A DNA stretch of 64,000 nt, taken from contig DAOUQF010000003.1 of the NCBI GenBank assembly GCA_030625815.1, positions 62,001-126,000 of the forward strand, read 5' to 3'. A program made the position numbers and the translations under genes. A model generated the notes under the pieces. The model searched no databases. It was not told where the DNA came from and saw nothing but the letters and a program-made list of their open reading frames with translations. Position 1 is the first letter of the stretch; each line of letters opens with the position of its first letter. The DNA comes from Eubacteriales bacterium (GTDB taxonomy: Bacteria > Bacillota > Clostridia > Tissierellales > GPF-1). Positions 34,998 through 44,400 of the stretch are shown here, one piece after another.

Positions 34998-36179
34998 TTA
35001 TGATTCAAGCAAAGCAAACGCACTCTCCACTTGCAAGACAACCCCGACAGGGATACAATCCTCATCGGCGTCAAAGAATTTATTATGTGCTGAAGCCGTT
35101 ATCCCTTTCGCTTCGTTTCTGCAGCCCAAATGATAGAAGGAAGATGGCACCGCTTCGGCAAAGTACGCAAAATCCTCGCCACCCATGCTCGCAAATTCCT
35201 TGAACTGAACCTTCTCCTCGCCCAATAGCTTGACTGCCACGTCTTTTATCACATCAGTGACCGCGACATCATTGACTACGCCGATATATCCCTCTCTAAG
35301 CTCCATGTCCACCGTCGCGCCAAATGCGGTCGCGATCTGAGTTGAGATCTCTCGAATGGATTCTTCAATTTTTGTTCTCGTCTCCCAGCTAAAGGTACGT
35401 ACCGTACCTTCCATCTCGACCTCTCCGGCAATAATATTAGCCTGGCTTCCGCCAGCAATCTTGCCGATTGTCAGGACTGCGGTATCATGAGGCGATACGA
35501 TTCTGCTGACGATCATTTGAAGGCTCGTCACAATCTGTGCGGCAACAGCAATGGAATCCACCGCCAAATCTGGAACAGCCGCATGACCCGCCTTCCCCTT
35601 CACCGTCATCAACAACTTATCCGTAATCGCGGTTAAGGTGCCGTATTTCATCTCGATATTCCCCGTAGGAATCGATGCCTGAACATGCAAGCCAATGACA
35701 TGATCGACCTCTGGATTTTCCAGGCATCCTGCCGCTATCATCCGTTTGGCTCCCCCAACCGCTTCTTCCGCCGGTTGGAAAAACAACTTCACCGCACCAG
35801 CGAATTCATCTTCTCGCTCCTTGAGGATTTTTGCCGCACCCAAAAGAATCGTTGCGTGCATATCATGGCCGCAGGCGTGCATCACACCATCGTTTACAGA
35901 CCGATATTCCCGATCCTCCGCTTCATGAATGGGTAGCGCGTCGATGTCCGCACGCATGCCAATCACCTTTCCGGTGCCATTCTTCTTGCCCCGGATGATG
36001 CCCACAACACCCGTATCCGCAACTCTTGTATTCTCAATGCCCCAGGCATCCAAATAGGCTTCAATCTTTTCTGCCGTTCGGTATTCTTTGCTGCTCACTT
36101 CCGGATGCATATGAAAATCCCGTCGAATCTCCACCAATTCTTCGAACAATTCCTGTGCTCTTTCCTGTACCTCTTTCAT
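34998..36179 (-). CDS. M20-family amidohydrolase / aminoacylase
   Basis: 393 residues of the M20D (HipO/amidohydrolase) group. Dinuclear metal-site motifs: GMRADIDALPI (about 74-84), HACGHDMHATILLGAA (about 101-116), FFQPAEEAVGG (about 133-143, Glu-Glu) and GGEDFAYF near 355. The central dimerisation domain includes GKAGHAAVPDLAVD. Members hydrolyse N-acyl amino acids, hippurate or dipeptides. ATG 36179 follows GGAGGGG. Last gene of the opp operon; 39 bases after the amidohydrolase gene. A second, divergent M20 protein is encoded at 60.9-62.1 kb. Confidence 0.93.
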   Translation of the reverse strand: MKEVQERAQELFEELVEIRRDFHMHPEVSSKEYRTAEKIEAYLDAWGIENTRVADTGVVGIIRGKKNGTGKVIGMRADIDALPIHEAEDREYRSVNDGVMHACGHDMHATILLGAAKILKEREDEFAGAVKLFFQPAEEAVGGAKRMIAAGCLENPEVDHVIGLHVQASIPTGNIEMKYGTLTAITDKLLMTVKGKAGHAAVPDLAVDSIAVAAQIVTSLQMIVSRIVSPHDTAVLTIGKIAGGSQANIIAGEVEMEGTVRTFSWETRTKIEESIREISTQIATAFGATVDMELREGYIGVVNDVAVTDVIKDVAVKLLGEEKVQFKEFASMGGEDFAYFAEAVPSSFYHLGCRNEAKGITASAHNKFFDADEDCIPVGVVLQVESAFALLES

Positions 36180-36218
36180 TGTCTCCCCTCCGATCAACCC
36201 GAATTCCAATTTGAACGT

Positions 36219-37394
36219 CTAGCAGCTTTCCTCTATTTCTTTTTGATACACCACTTCACCATCGATGATCGTCCAAAGGGGTTCCGATGCAAGCTCGAAA
36301 GGATTGCCGCTCCAGATTACCACATCCGCGTCCTTGTCCGTTTCGAGGCTCCCTATGCGATCATCCATTTCAATGATTTTCGCCGCGTTGAGGGTGATCG
36401 CCTGGATGGCTGCCTCAAAGGACAGTCCCTCCTTCATGGCCATAGCCGCAAGAATATTCAAGTTCTGAATCGGCACCACAGGATGATCCGTCATAATGGC
36501 AACCAGCACTCCTGCTTTATGAAGGATCGCCGGCGTCTTAAAGGTGTTGTTTTTCAGTTCAAGCTTCGAGGGGAACCCGAATCCCGGTCCCGTAATGGCC
36601 GGCACACCAGCTTTCGCAATATGTTTCGCAATCAAATGCCCTTCCGTGCAATGCTCAAGGGTGAGCTTCACATCAAATTCCTTGGCTATGCGAATAGCTG
36701 TCATAATATCGTCTGCCCGATGCGCGTGAACCTTCAGGGGAATCTCCCTGCGAATAACTGGCAGCATCGCTTCCAGCTTAAAGTCAATCGGAGGACGCTT
36801 CAAAGGATCGTCTCCCGCATATCGGACCTTTTCTTCGTACTCAAGCGTTTTCACCAGAGTTTCCCGAAGCACGGCTGCGTTTCCCATCCGCGTCATCGGC
36901 ATCTTCCCCTTGTCTCCGTAGGTCCGCTTGATATTCTCTCCAAAGGCGCATTTTATGGCCAAAGGCTCCCTCAGCAGCATCTCGTCGATGGAATCTCCAT
37001 GGGTCTTTAAGACCGCAAACTGACCGCCGATCGTATTGGTGCTTCCCGGTCCGGATGCCACGCAGGTCACCCCGCCTTTTACCGCGTCCCGAAAGGCTGG
37101 ATCCAGAGGATTCATCCCGTCGATTGCCCTAAGTTGCGGCGTCACGGGATCTGTCTTTTCATTGACATCCATTCCGCTAAATCCGATTCCATGCTCAACC
37201 AGCCCCAAATGGCAATGGGCATCCACAAAGCCCGGCAATACCCACGCGCCTTGCGCGTCGATCACTTCCACGTCTTCTTGCACAGGGATCTCCCTACCGA
37301 TATCCATGATTTTCCCATCTTCAATCAGCAAGTCTCCCTGCTCAAAATCTATGCCTGTACCCGTTATGATTTTTCCGTTTTTGATTAACAGCAT
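36219..37394 (-). CDS. Amidohydrolase-superfamily metal hydrolase
   Basis: 391 residues. Metal-binding motif GFVDAHCHLGL (HxH, about residues 55-65), VHAHRADDI near 221, LEHCTEGH near 246 and MTDHPVVP near 303 supply the expected His/Asp ligands of the TIM-barrel amidohydrolases related to imidazolonepropionase and prolidase-type enzymes. A small beta domain is formed by the N- and C-termini (LLIKNGKIITG; VIWSGNPFELASEPLWTIIDG). Cytoplasmic; substrate probably an N-substituted amino acid or dipeptide, given the transporter and peptidases in the same operon. ATG 37394 follows GGAG by nine bases. Confidence 0.9.
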   Translation of the reverse strand: MLLIKNGKIITGTGIDFEQGDLLIEDGKIMDIGREIPVQEDVEVIDAQGAWVLPGFVDAHCHLGLVEHGIGFSGMDVNEKTDPVTPQLRAIDGMNPLDPAFRDAVKGGVTCVASGPGSTNTIGGQFAVLKTHGDSIDEMLLREPLAIKCAFGENIKRTYGDKGKMPMTRMGNAAVLRETLVKTLEYEEKVRYAGDDPLKRPPIDFKLEAMLPVIRREIPLKVHAHRADDIMTAIRIAKEFDVKLTLEHCTEGHLIAKHIAKAGVPAITGPGFGFPSKLELKNNTFKTPAILHKAGVLVAIMTDHPVVPIQNLNILAAMAMKEGLSFEAAIQAITLNAAKIIEMDDRIGSLETDKDADVVIWSGNPFELASEPLWTIIDGEVVYQKEIEESC

Positions 37395-37416
37395 CGCATT
37401 TTGCTCCTTTATCCAG

Positions 37417-37599
37417 CTAAGCGCCCAAAAACTTCGCCATAAGTGTTCCCGCCAAGATCAGGGCGAGAAGGGTTATTAAAAGCTTCGGAAGAACCATTCG
37501 AAAGATCGCGATGGAAAGGGCGATCACATCCTTATATCCGACCACAACCTTTTGATTGTCTTCTTCCTCCGTTAAATTTCTTTTGTCTCTGAAACTCAT
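37417..37599 (-). CDS. Small single-pass membrane protein
   Basis: 60 residues. A charged N-terminus (MSFRDKRNLTEEEDNQKVVV) leads to a long hydrophobic stretch at about 28-58 (IALSIAIFRMVLPKLLITLL and onward). GAGGAG is well placed before ATG 37599. It lies ten bases after oppF and 22 before the amidohydrolase gene, inside the operon, so it is expressed with them. No family recognised; it may be a membrane accessory of the transporter or hydrolases. Confidence 0.7.
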   Translation of the reverse strand: MSFRDKRNLTEEEDNQKVVVGYKDVIALSIAIFRMVLPKLLITLLALILAGTLMAKFLGA

Positions 37600-37608
37600 C
37601 TTGTCTCC

Positions 37609-38595
37609 TCACTTCACCAAATGACACCAAACCGTATGCCCGGGCTCCACTTCTTTCATCTCTGGAGCGACTTCCGAGCAAATACCCATGGCTTGCGGGC
37701 ATCTCGTATGGAATTTACAGCCTTTAGGCGGGTTCGCCGGACTTGGCACGTCCCCTTCCAAGATAATCCGATCCTTGACTTCCGACGGATGAGACCGCGG
37801 AACTGCCGATAGAAGCGCCTGAGAATAGGGATGCATGGTATTGGTGAAAAGCTGTTCCGACGTTCCGATCTCCACAAAGGATCCCAAATACATGATCCCC
37901 AATCGATCGCAAAAATAGCGAACCAAACTCAGATCATGAGAAATAAACAAATAGGTTAACCCAAGGCTTTCCTTCAGCTCTTGCATCAGGGTCAAAACCT
38001 GCGCCTGAATGGAAACATCCAAGGCCGCAGTCGGCTCGTCGGCAATAATAAACTTTGGATTCAACGCCAAGGACCTGGCGATGCCAATCCGTTGCCGCTG
38101 CCCGCCTGAAAACTCATGGGGATATTTCGAAACATTGCTCTTGTCCAAGCCGCAGATTTCCAGCAGTTCCTTGGTTCGTTCCAAGGCTTCCTCTTTCCCC
38201 ATAATCTTATGCTTGATCAGTCCTTCTGACACAATGGCACCAATGCTCATGCGGGGATCCAACGAAGCAAACGGATCCTGAAAGATCATTTGAATATTTC
38301 GCCGCATCTTCTGCATTTTTTTCTTCTCGATATAATAGTTTTTATCCACATCAAAAATCACTTCGCCGTCAAACACCACCTTGCCCGCCGTCGGCTTGTA
38401 CAGGTTGGAGATCGCACGGCCCGCCGAAGACTTGCCACAACCCGACTCGCCCACCAAACCGAAAATTTCTCCCTCGCCAATCGTAAAGGTAATATCGTCC
38501 ACCGCCTTGATATCGCCGACTTTCTTTGAAAAAATGCCGCCGTGAATCGGGAAATACTTCTTTAAATTGGTTATTTCGATCAATGATTTGCTCAT
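37609..38595 (-). CDS. oppF: Oligopeptide ABC transporter ATPase OppF
   Basis: 328 residues. Walker [18 protein letters not shown] (about 46-62), signature SGGQRQRIGIARSLAL near 160, Walker B FIIADEPTAALD, and the C-terminal oligopeptide-transporter domain with the cysteine cluster CKFHTRCPQAMGIC. It pairs with OppD to drive uptake. ATG 38595 overlaps the TGA of oppD (ATGA), so the two are coupled. Confidence 0.95.
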   Translation of the reverse strand: MSKSLIEITNLKKYFPIHGGIFSKKVGDIKAVDDITFTIGEGEIFGLVGESGCGKSSAGRAISNLYKPTAGKVVFDGEVIFDVDKNYYIEKKKMQKMRRNIQMIFQDPFASLDPRMSIGAIVSEGLIKHKIMGKEEALERTKELLEICGLDKSNVSKYPHEFSGGQRQRIGIARSLALNPKFIIADEPTAALDVSIQAQVLTLMQELKESLGLTYLFISHDLSLVRYFCDRLGIMYLGSFVEIGTSEQLFTNTMHPYSQALLSAVPRSHPSEVKDRIILEGDVPSPANPPKGCKFHTRCPQAMGICSEVAPEMKEVEPGHTVWCHLVK

Positions 38596-39578
38596 TGATT
38601 TTCCCTCCTCTCCTGATGCAGCCAGCACCTAACCTTATGATTCGGTGCAACCTCCACCAACTCTGGCATTTTCTCTTTGCAGATCTGCATGCAGTGCTTG
38701 CAACGCGGTGCAAAAGCGCACCCAGTCGGTAAATTGTTGAGCGGCGGAACCATGCCCTGAATACATTGAAGGGCTTCGCCCTTTTTCACATTTATGACTC
38801 GCGACGAAAACAGACCCTTGGTATAGGGATGTTTCATCTCGTCAAAAAGAGTCACCGCATCCGACTCTTCCACAATCCGCCCTGCGTACATCACCGCGAC
38901 ATCATCCGCCATCTCGGCAATAACGCCCAGGTCATGGGTAATAAACATCACGGACATGTCAGATTCCTCGGTCAAATTTCTCATCAAATCCAACACCTGC
39001 GCCTGAATAGTCACATCCAGGGCCGTCGTCGGCTCGTCTGCAATCAACAGTTTTGGATCGCAGCTCAAGGCCATGGCAATCATCACGCGTTGCCGCATGC
39101 CACCGCTCAACTGATGAGGATATTCATCAATAACCTGATCCGCTCTGGGAATCCGCACCTTTTTTAATAGCTCAACGCACATTTGCCGATTCTTTTCACC
39201 CTTCAAACCCTTGTGAATCGCCAAAGATTCTCCAATCTGATTCCCGATGGTAAACACAGGATTCAGAGCCGTCATGGGTTCCTGAAAGATCATGGCAATA
39301 TTATTTCCCCGCACCTTTTGCATCTCCAATTCACTTAATGCAACCAGATCTTCTCCCTCAAAGAGAATTTCTCCCGTATCGATAAAGCCCTGGTTCTTGG
39401 GCAGCAATCGCATAATCGAAAGACTGGTCACACTCTTGCCGCAGCCGGATTCTCCCACCACGCCCAGGACTTTCCCCTTCCTGATGGTGATATCCACATG
39501 CTGAACAGCTGTCAACTTCCCTTCCGAAGTCTTAAATGAGGTTGTCAGATCCTTCATCTCGAGTAAAATTTCAGACAT
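38592..39578 (-). CDS. oppD: Oligopeptide ABC transporter ATPase OppD
   Basis: 328 residues. Walker [21 protein letters not shown] (about 38-57), signature [15 protein letters not shown], Walker [17 protein letters not shown], and the Opp C-terminal domain with [14 protein letters not shown], which resembles the Fe-S site of DppD-type proteins. Starts 11 bases after oppC. Confidence 0.95.
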   Translation of the reverse strand: MSEILLEMKDLTTSFKTSEGKLTAVQHVDITIRKGKVLGVVGESGCGKSVTSLSIMRLLPKNQGFIDTGEILFEGEDLVALSELEMQKVRGNNIAMIFQEPMTALNPVFTIGNQIGESLAIHKGLKGEKNRQMCVELLKKVRIPRADQVIDEYPHQLSGGMRQRVMIAMALSCDPKLLIADEPTTALDVTIQAQVLDLMRNLTEESDMSVMFITHDLGVIAEMADDVAVMYAGRIVEESDAVTLFDEMKHPYTKGLFSSRVINVKKGEALQCIQGMVPPLNNLPTGCAFAPRCKHCMQICKEKMPELVEVAPNHKVRCWLHQERRENQ

Positions 39579-39589
39579 CTCCTCACCCC

Positions 39590-40465
39590 CTATCGTTTCA
39601 ATTTTGGATCAAATGCATCCCGTAATCCATCTCCAAGAATGTTGATGGACAAGATCGTGATCAGCACCATCATTCCAGGCGGGATCCACAACCACCAGTG
39701 CAGTCTGAGCGATCTCAAACTCTGCGCTGCCGCCAGCATATTCCCCCAGCTCGGTTGCGGTTGCTTTACGCCCAATCCAAGAAAACTCAGGCCCGCTTCC
39801 GACAGGATTCCTACCGCAATCCCCAGGGTTGCATAGACGATAATCGGCGCCAGAATGTTCGGTAAAATATGCTTCACAATAATCTCTCTGGATTCCAGCC
39901 CCAAGGAAATGGCGGCTTCAATAAACTCCCGTCCCTTGATCGACATGACTTCCGCCCGCACAATGCGGCAGATCTTGGTCCAACTTAAGATTCCCGAAAT
40001 AAACATAACGTTATAAATGCTTGGTCCTAACACCGCTGCAATGGCAATGGCAATAACAAAAAACGGAAAGCACATAAATACATCTACAATCCGCATAATC
40101 AAGTTATCGACCCATCCGCCGGAATACCCGGCGATTGCTCCCAAGAAAACACCAATGATCAGGGAGATGGCCGTCGATACAAGACCGACGCTTAGCGAAA
40201 CCCGTCCTCCATAGACCAGACGCGTAAAGGTGTCGCGTCCCAAGTCATCCGTTCCCAGCCAATGTTCCGAGCTTGGCTTTTGATAGCTGTTGGCCATGTC
40301 TATTTGATCTCGATCGTAAGGCGTCAACAGCGGCGCGATAATAGCCGTAGTCGACAACAGAATCATGATAAACAAAGCGATCAACGCCAGCTTGTTTCTT
40401 GTGAGTCTCTTATAGACAATCCCCATTGGAGAAAGACTTTTTGCATCAAGTTTTTGCGTACTCAT
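39590..40465 (-). CDS. oppC: Oligopeptide ABC transporter permease OppC
   Basis: 291 residues with an N-terminal cytoplasmic/first helix segment (OppC_N) and five more helices. The EAA loop is EFIEAAISLGLESREIIVKH (about 189-208). GTDDLGRDTFTRLVYGGRVS is the typical OppC/DppC motif near 75. ATG 40465 is eight bases after GGGTG; the TTG at 40471 is an alternative. Confidence 0.95.
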   Translation of the reverse strand: MSTQKLDAKSLSPMGIVYKRLTRNKLALIALFIMILLSTTAIIAPLLTPYDRDQIDMANSYQKPSSEHWLGTDDLGRDTFTRLVYGGRVSLSVGLVSTAISLIIGVFLGAIAGYSGGWVDNLIMRIVDVFMCFPFFVIAIAIAAVLGPSIYNVMFISGILSWTKICRIVRAEVMSIKGREFIEAAISLGLESREIIVKHILPNILAPIIVYATLGIAVGILSEAGLSFLGLGVKQPQPSWGNMLAAAQSLRSLRLHWWLWIPPGMMVLITILSINILGDGLRDAFDPKLKR

Positions 40466-40485
40466 ACTCAAATCACCCTTCCTCC

Positions 40486-41448
40486 TTATTTGTATCGAAT
40501 CCGCGGATCAACCAAAGCGTACATGATATCCGCAAAAAGATTCGCCATTAAAATCATAAAAGCAAGCACCATGGTCGCATCCATAATCACCGGATAATCC
40601 CGATTCATAACCGCCTGAAAGATTAGCGTCCCCATGCCCGGCCAGACAAAAATCGTTTCAGTCAAAACCGCGCCGGAAATCAATTGCCCCAGAGACAAGC
40701 TGATAATGGTGACAACAGGAATCATGGCATTGCGAAGCGCATGCTTATAGATGACAATTCGTTCGTTGACACCTTTCGCCCTTGCGGTTCGTATGTAATC
40801 CTGCTGAATCACTTCCAAGAGCGCGGTTCTCGTATAGCGCATAAAGGAAGCCATTTGAATAAAACTCAACACGATCACAGGCAACGCCAAGTGATAGGCC
40901 AAATCCAAAAATTTCTTCATTCCTGTATAGCCGCTCGCCAAAGTCTCCATCCCCGATATGGGAAACAGCTTCAGATCAATGGCAAAAAACTTCACCAAAA
41001 GGAGCGCAAAGAAGAATGCCGGGATCGAAAGGCCGATAAAGGCGATAATCGTGGCCACATAGTCGAAGACCGAGTACTGCCTGGTGGCGGATATCACCCC
41101 CAGAGGTATGGCCACCAGAATACTTAATAGGAGCGCTACCCCCGAAAGCAGCAAGGTATTGCCGATTCTTCTGCCAATCATGTCGGAAATTGGTTCTTTG
41201 AACTTGATGGAATAACCCAAATTTCCTTGCATCAATCCCCCAACCCATTTTACATACTGGACTGGCAAGGGATCGTAATAGCCAATAGCTTGCAGCATGC
41301 TCTCAACATCTTCCGCTCTTGCATCCGATTCAATCAGATAGGCATATGGATTGCCCGGCATCATATGAATCAGCGAAAAAACGATAATAGAAATGCCAAT
41401 CATGACGGGAATCATTAAGAGAATGCGTCGAATTACATAGTTTTTCAT
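40486..41448 (-). CDS. oppB: Oligopeptide ABC transporter permease OppB
   Basis: 320 residues and six membrane helices. N-terminal YVIRRILLMIPVMIGISIIV and MPGNPY are typical of OppB/DppB. The EAA loop is QDYIRTARAKGVNERIVIYK (about 216-235). ATG 41448 follows GGGGGAGAG. Separated from oppA by a 301-base hairpin-containing spacer. Confidence 0.95.
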   Translation of the reverse strand: MKNYVIRRILLMIPVMIGISIIVFSLIHMMPGNPYAYLIESDARAEDVESMLQAIGYYDPLPVQYVKWVGGLMQGNLGYSIKFKEPISDMIGRRIGNTLLLSGVALLLSILVAIPLGVISATRQYSVFDYVATIIAFIGLSIPAFFFALLLVKFFAIDLKLFPISGMETLASGYTGMKKFLDLAYHLALPVIVLSFIQMASFMRYTRTALLEVIQQDYIRTARAKGVNERIVIYKHALRNAMIPVVTIISLSLGQLISGAVLTETIFVWPGMGTLIFQAVMNRDYPVIMDATMVLAFMILMANLFADIMYALVDPRIRYK

Positions 41449-41476
41449 CGCTCTCCCCCTTTCCGTTTTCTAATTT

Positions 41477-41554
41477 CAGGCAGTTTCAACCCCTGCCTGC
41501 AATGCATAAAGCCCGCAGACAACAAAACCCTCTCTTGGGCATTGAATCTGCGGG
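41477..41554 (-). promoter_or_regulatory. Intercistronic hairpins between oppA and oppB
   Basis: Minus strand: CCCGCAGA (41547-41554) pairs with TCTGCGGG (41512-41519), with an inner CCC/GGG stem, followed by CTTTATG. A second hairpin, CAGGCAG/CTGCCTG, lies at 41477-41499 next to the oppB ribosome site. The likely roles are mRNA protection of oppA and partial attenuation of the downstream genes, giving more binding protein than permease. The rest of the 41449-41749 gap shows no gene. Confidence 0.6.
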
Positions 41555-41749
41555 ATTCATGAACCAGAGAGAAACCGAATTCCAATGGCGATTAGCTAGA
41601 CTCGGCTTCCCTCTTTCTGTTCATTATTGTATCATCTGGCAACATCGACTCTCATACAAATAAGGGGACTTCGCTGCTGCATAAGAAATCACGCAACAGA
41701 ACCATTTTCAATGTTGTTCAGCGATATGCAAATACCCATTTCTGATTGT

Positions 41750-43435
41750 TTAGTTCTCGAAGTACCAGTGGTTCGCATCGTACCACAATACATTCGGCGC
41801 CGAGGCTCCTCGCAAGTCAGAACTTACGGCACAACCCAATTCTGGCGTGTACAAGAAGATAGACGGCAAATCCTGATTCAGGAAGACACCCCATTCTGCG
41901 TACACCGCTCCACGCTCGTCGTTATCGATAAACGAAATGCCCTTGTCCAATAAGCGGTCGTTTTCTGCGCTTTCATAGTTCATCAAGTTGTACTTCGCTC
42001 CCGTTTTCCAAAAACGACTTTGATCCGGTTCAACACCGGCGCCGAAGCCGATTAGGAACAACTCGAAGTCGTCGGCATTCAACTGATCAAACATGGTTGC
42101 AAATTCCATAAGCTGCAGTTCCAAATCAATTCCGATATCCTTCAGGTTCTGTTGAATAACCGGCGCTGATCGTTCACGTGTTTTGTTTCCTGATGGGTAT
42201 TTCAGTACCCATTTCAGTTGCTCTCCATCGGGACGGTACATGATACCATCTTCATACTTGAATCCCGCTTCTTCAAACAAAACAATGGCTTTTTCCGGGT
42301 TGTAATCATAGTTGTTTACCGTGTCTTCACCCGGATGCGCCCAACTGGAAGTTGGCAATGGCTGCGTTAAAATCTCGCCGTAACCATACAACAGGTTCTC
42401 CACCAATCCCTGTCGGTCAATGCCATACATCAATGCTTGTCGCACTTTCATGTCTTGGAAATCTGGCAACAAGTGGTTTACGCCCATAAACTGATAAGAA
42501 CCGCCTGCAGTTGTCAGCACTTGAATGCCTTCATCCTCATAAAGTCCCATATCGTCCGGATTGAAGTCCGATACAGTCATGTAGTTGATCTGGCCGCTCA
42601 ATAATTCCGCTTGCGCTGTATCTTGGTTGGTCGCCTTGATAATAATGCGATCCAAGTACGCTCGCCCGTCCCAGTAATCTTCGAAAGCAACTAGACTAAC
42701 GTATTGATCCGGTGCGAATTCATCCATCATAAACGCGCCGGTTCCAATTGGATTTCTCAACATTTCTGTTTGTTCACTGGCTTTGCCAACTTCAATATCT
42801 TTCCAGATATGCTCCGGAATCAGGTTTGCCTTGGTTCCTACCATGGTCAATACAGAGGCATATACATCATTGAAAGAAATTTTGATTGTATATGGATCGA
42901 TGATTTCAACACCTTCGATCTCTTCTGTTTCGCCATTGTGGAATGCTTCCATGCCAACAATTGGCGCAAAGTTCGAATAAAGCGGTCCCGTATATTCAGG
43001 ATTCGCGATAAATTTCCAGTTGAACAAAACGTCATCGGCGTCAAAGTCTTCGCCATCATGCCATTTTACACCCTGGCGCAAATGGAAGATCATACTCTTG
43101 GAGTCATCGGCAATCTCCCAGCTTTCCGCCAAACCCGGCACCAGTTCGTTCTTGTCGGTAATAAAAATCAACGACTGGAACACCACATCCGTTACCAGAA
43201 AATCATTGTCCGTAGATGTAATCAAGCTCAAGAAGTTCCCGCTTGGCGGGTTCCAAGACGCGCGGATCAATGTGCCGCCGTACTTGCTGTCTTCTGTCGG
43301 CTCTGCTGCCGGCTCATTGGTTTCCTCACCCGGCGTTGCCGGTTCAGCCGCTTCTGGTGCCGGTGTTCCGCAACCGCTCAACATGGTTGTGAGCATCAAA
43401 ATCGCTACCATAAATAGTATAAATCGTTTTTTCAT
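41750..43435 (-). CDS. oppA: Peptide-binding lipoprotein OppA/DppA family (SBP_bac_5)
   Basis: 561 residues. Lipoprotein signal MKKRFILFMVAILMLTTMLS with lipobox SGC, then a Pro/Glu/Ala-rich linker (about 25-50). SBP family 5 features: LVPGLAESWEIADDSKSMIF, HLRQGVKWHDGEDFDADDVL (about 105-145), and KVRQALMYGIDRQGLVENLL (about 330). The mature protein binds peptides outside the membrane and delivers them to OppBC. ATG 43435 follows GAGGAGG. Lies 77 bases after the C26 peptidase gene in the same operon. Confidence 0.95.
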   Translation of the reverse strand: MKKRFILFMVAILMLTTMLSGCGTPAPEAAEPATPGEETNEPAAEPTEDSKYGGTLIRASWNPPSGNFLSLITSTDNDFLVTDVVFQSLIFITDKNELVPGLAESWEIADDSKSMIFHLRQGVKWHDGEDFDADDVLFNWKFIANPEYTGPLYSNFAPIVGMEAFHNGETEEIEGVEIIDPYTIKISFNDVYASVLTMVGTKANLIPEHIWKDIEVGKASEQTEMLRNPIGTGAFMMDEFAPDQYVSLVAFEDYWDGRAYLDRIIIKATNQDTAQAELLSGQINYMTVSDFNPDDMGLYEDEGIQVLTTAGGSYQFMGVNHLLPDFQDMKVRQALMYGIDRQGLVENLLYGYGEILTQPLPTSSWAHPGEDTVNNYDYNPEKAIVLFEEAGFKYEDGIMYRPDGEQLKWVLKYPSGNKTRERSAPVIQQNLKDIGIDLELQLMEFATMFDQLNADDFELFLIGFGAGVEPDQSRFWKTGAKYNLMNYESAENDRLLDKGISFIDNDERGAVYAEWGVFLNQDLPSIFLYTPELGCAVSSDLRGASAPNVLWYDANHWYFEN

Positions 43436-43512
43436 TCCTTTGCCTCCTCTTATTCAGCAAACATGCTGTTCCCTCTTATAAAACGTGAATTTACTCTACT
43501 CACGTATCTACC

Positions 43513-44232
43513 CTATGCTCGATTGACCAACCATTGGAATAGGTTGTTCATTACTTTCGAGCTGTCAATCATATCCTCCGGATGCCATTGCACCCCAATG
43601 ATCTTGTCTCCCGATTCAACGGCCTCAATCACACCGTCACCAGCTCGGGCGCTGACCGTCAAGCCCTTGCCCAATTGACGTATGCTCTGATGATGCAAGC
43701 TATTGACCGACACTTCCGATTGCCCGAGAATGCCATGAACCTTTGTGCCCTCGTCAATGGCTACCTTATGTACGCTATGGCTGCGCTTCCCACTCTGCAG
43801 ATGCTGATAGGAATTAGGAATCTGATTATTGATGTCCTGATACAGATTGCCTTGCCTCGCCGTGTTGATGATCTGCAAGCCGCGACAAATGCCCAACACC
43901 GGTTTCCCGGATTTCTCCACTTCCACATACAAACTCAACTGAAAGGTGTCGAGCTCCGGATCAATCTCACCCAGGCGGCTGTCCGGTTCTTCTCCATACT
44001 GGCTTGGGTCGATATCGCCTCCGCCAGTAAACAAAAAGCCGTCACAGATTTCCACTTGACTGGAAATCACGTCCGGATCCCCAAAACAGGGAATAATCAC
44101 CGGCAATCCTCCAGCGCGAAGTACGCCTTTCACATATGCGCTATTCACATATGCTCGCTCCATATCTCCAAAAGGAGTATTTGATATTAATGTATTGCCT
44201 ACGATTCCAATCACTTTTTTATCCATAAACAT
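43513..44232 (-). CDS. C26-family gamma-glutamyl hydrolase (PuuD-like)
   Basis: 239 residues, class I glutamine-amidotransferase fold. The nucleophile cysteine is in VLGICRGLQIIN (about 95-106); the His and Glu are in GVQWHPEDM near 212. GFLFTGGGDIDPSQY precedes them, as in PuuD/GGH proteins. It cleaves gamma-glutamyl amides, for example gamma-glutamyl-GABA or gamma-glutamyl peptides. ATG 44232 follows GGAG; ATG 44226 is also possible. First gene after the sigma-54 promoter at 44270-44285, so the whole peptide operon may serve gamma-glutamyl or related peptides. Confidence 0.92.
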   Translation of the reverse strand: MFMDKKVIGIVGNTLISNTPFGDMERAYVNSAYVKGVLRAGGLPVIIPCFGDPDVISSQVEICDGFLFTGGGDIDPSQYGEEPDSRLGEIDPELDTFQLSLYVEVEKSGKPVLGICRGLQIINTARQGNLYQDINNQIPNSYQHLQSGKRSHSVHKVAIDEGTKVHGILGQSEVSVNSLHHQSIRQLGKGLTVSARAGDGVIEAVESGDKIIGVQWHPEDMIDSSKVMNNLFQWLVNRA

Positions 44233-44269
44233 CGTTCTCCTTTGATTCCGTTTCCCACATGAAATTAAT

Positions 44270-44285
44270 TGCAAGTATCATGCCA
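44270..44285 (-). promoter_or_regulatory. Sigma-54 promoter of the C26-opp operon
   Basis: Minus-strand TGGCATGATACTTGCA, with GG and GC ten bases apart, 38 bases upstream of the first start codon. It matches the PTS promoter at 28838-28853 closely. Confidence 0.88.
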
Positions 44286-44307
44286 ACTCAACCAAATCTT
44301 GGAATAC

Positions 44308-44320
44308 GTGTAAAATACAC
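44308..44320. promoter_or_regulatory. Candidate enhancer site for the sigma-54 activator
   Basis: Palindrome GTGTA-AAA-TACAC, about 25 bases upstream of the -24 element and just after the activator gene. The position and symmetry fit an upstream activator sequence, though the distance is short for looping. Confidence 0.5.
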
Positions 44321-44348
44321 CATTGCGATTCTGTAATAAACAAAAAGA

Positions 44349-44386
44349 GGGCTTAATTGGTCGAATCATTTCGTCCAATTGAGCCC
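44349..44386 (-). terminator. Terminator of the sigma-54 activator gene
   Basis: GGGCTCAATTGG / CCAATTAAGCCC arms with one wobble, followed by TCTTTTTGTTT on the minus strand, 15 bases past the activator stop. It separates the activator from the sigma-54 promoter. Confidence 0.85.
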
Positions 44387-44400
44387 CATCGCTCATCCAT

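Noticed and set aside
41449-41749. Riboswitch in the oppA-oppB spacer
   Set aside because: Only simple hairpins are visible; no known aptamer pattern could be recognised.
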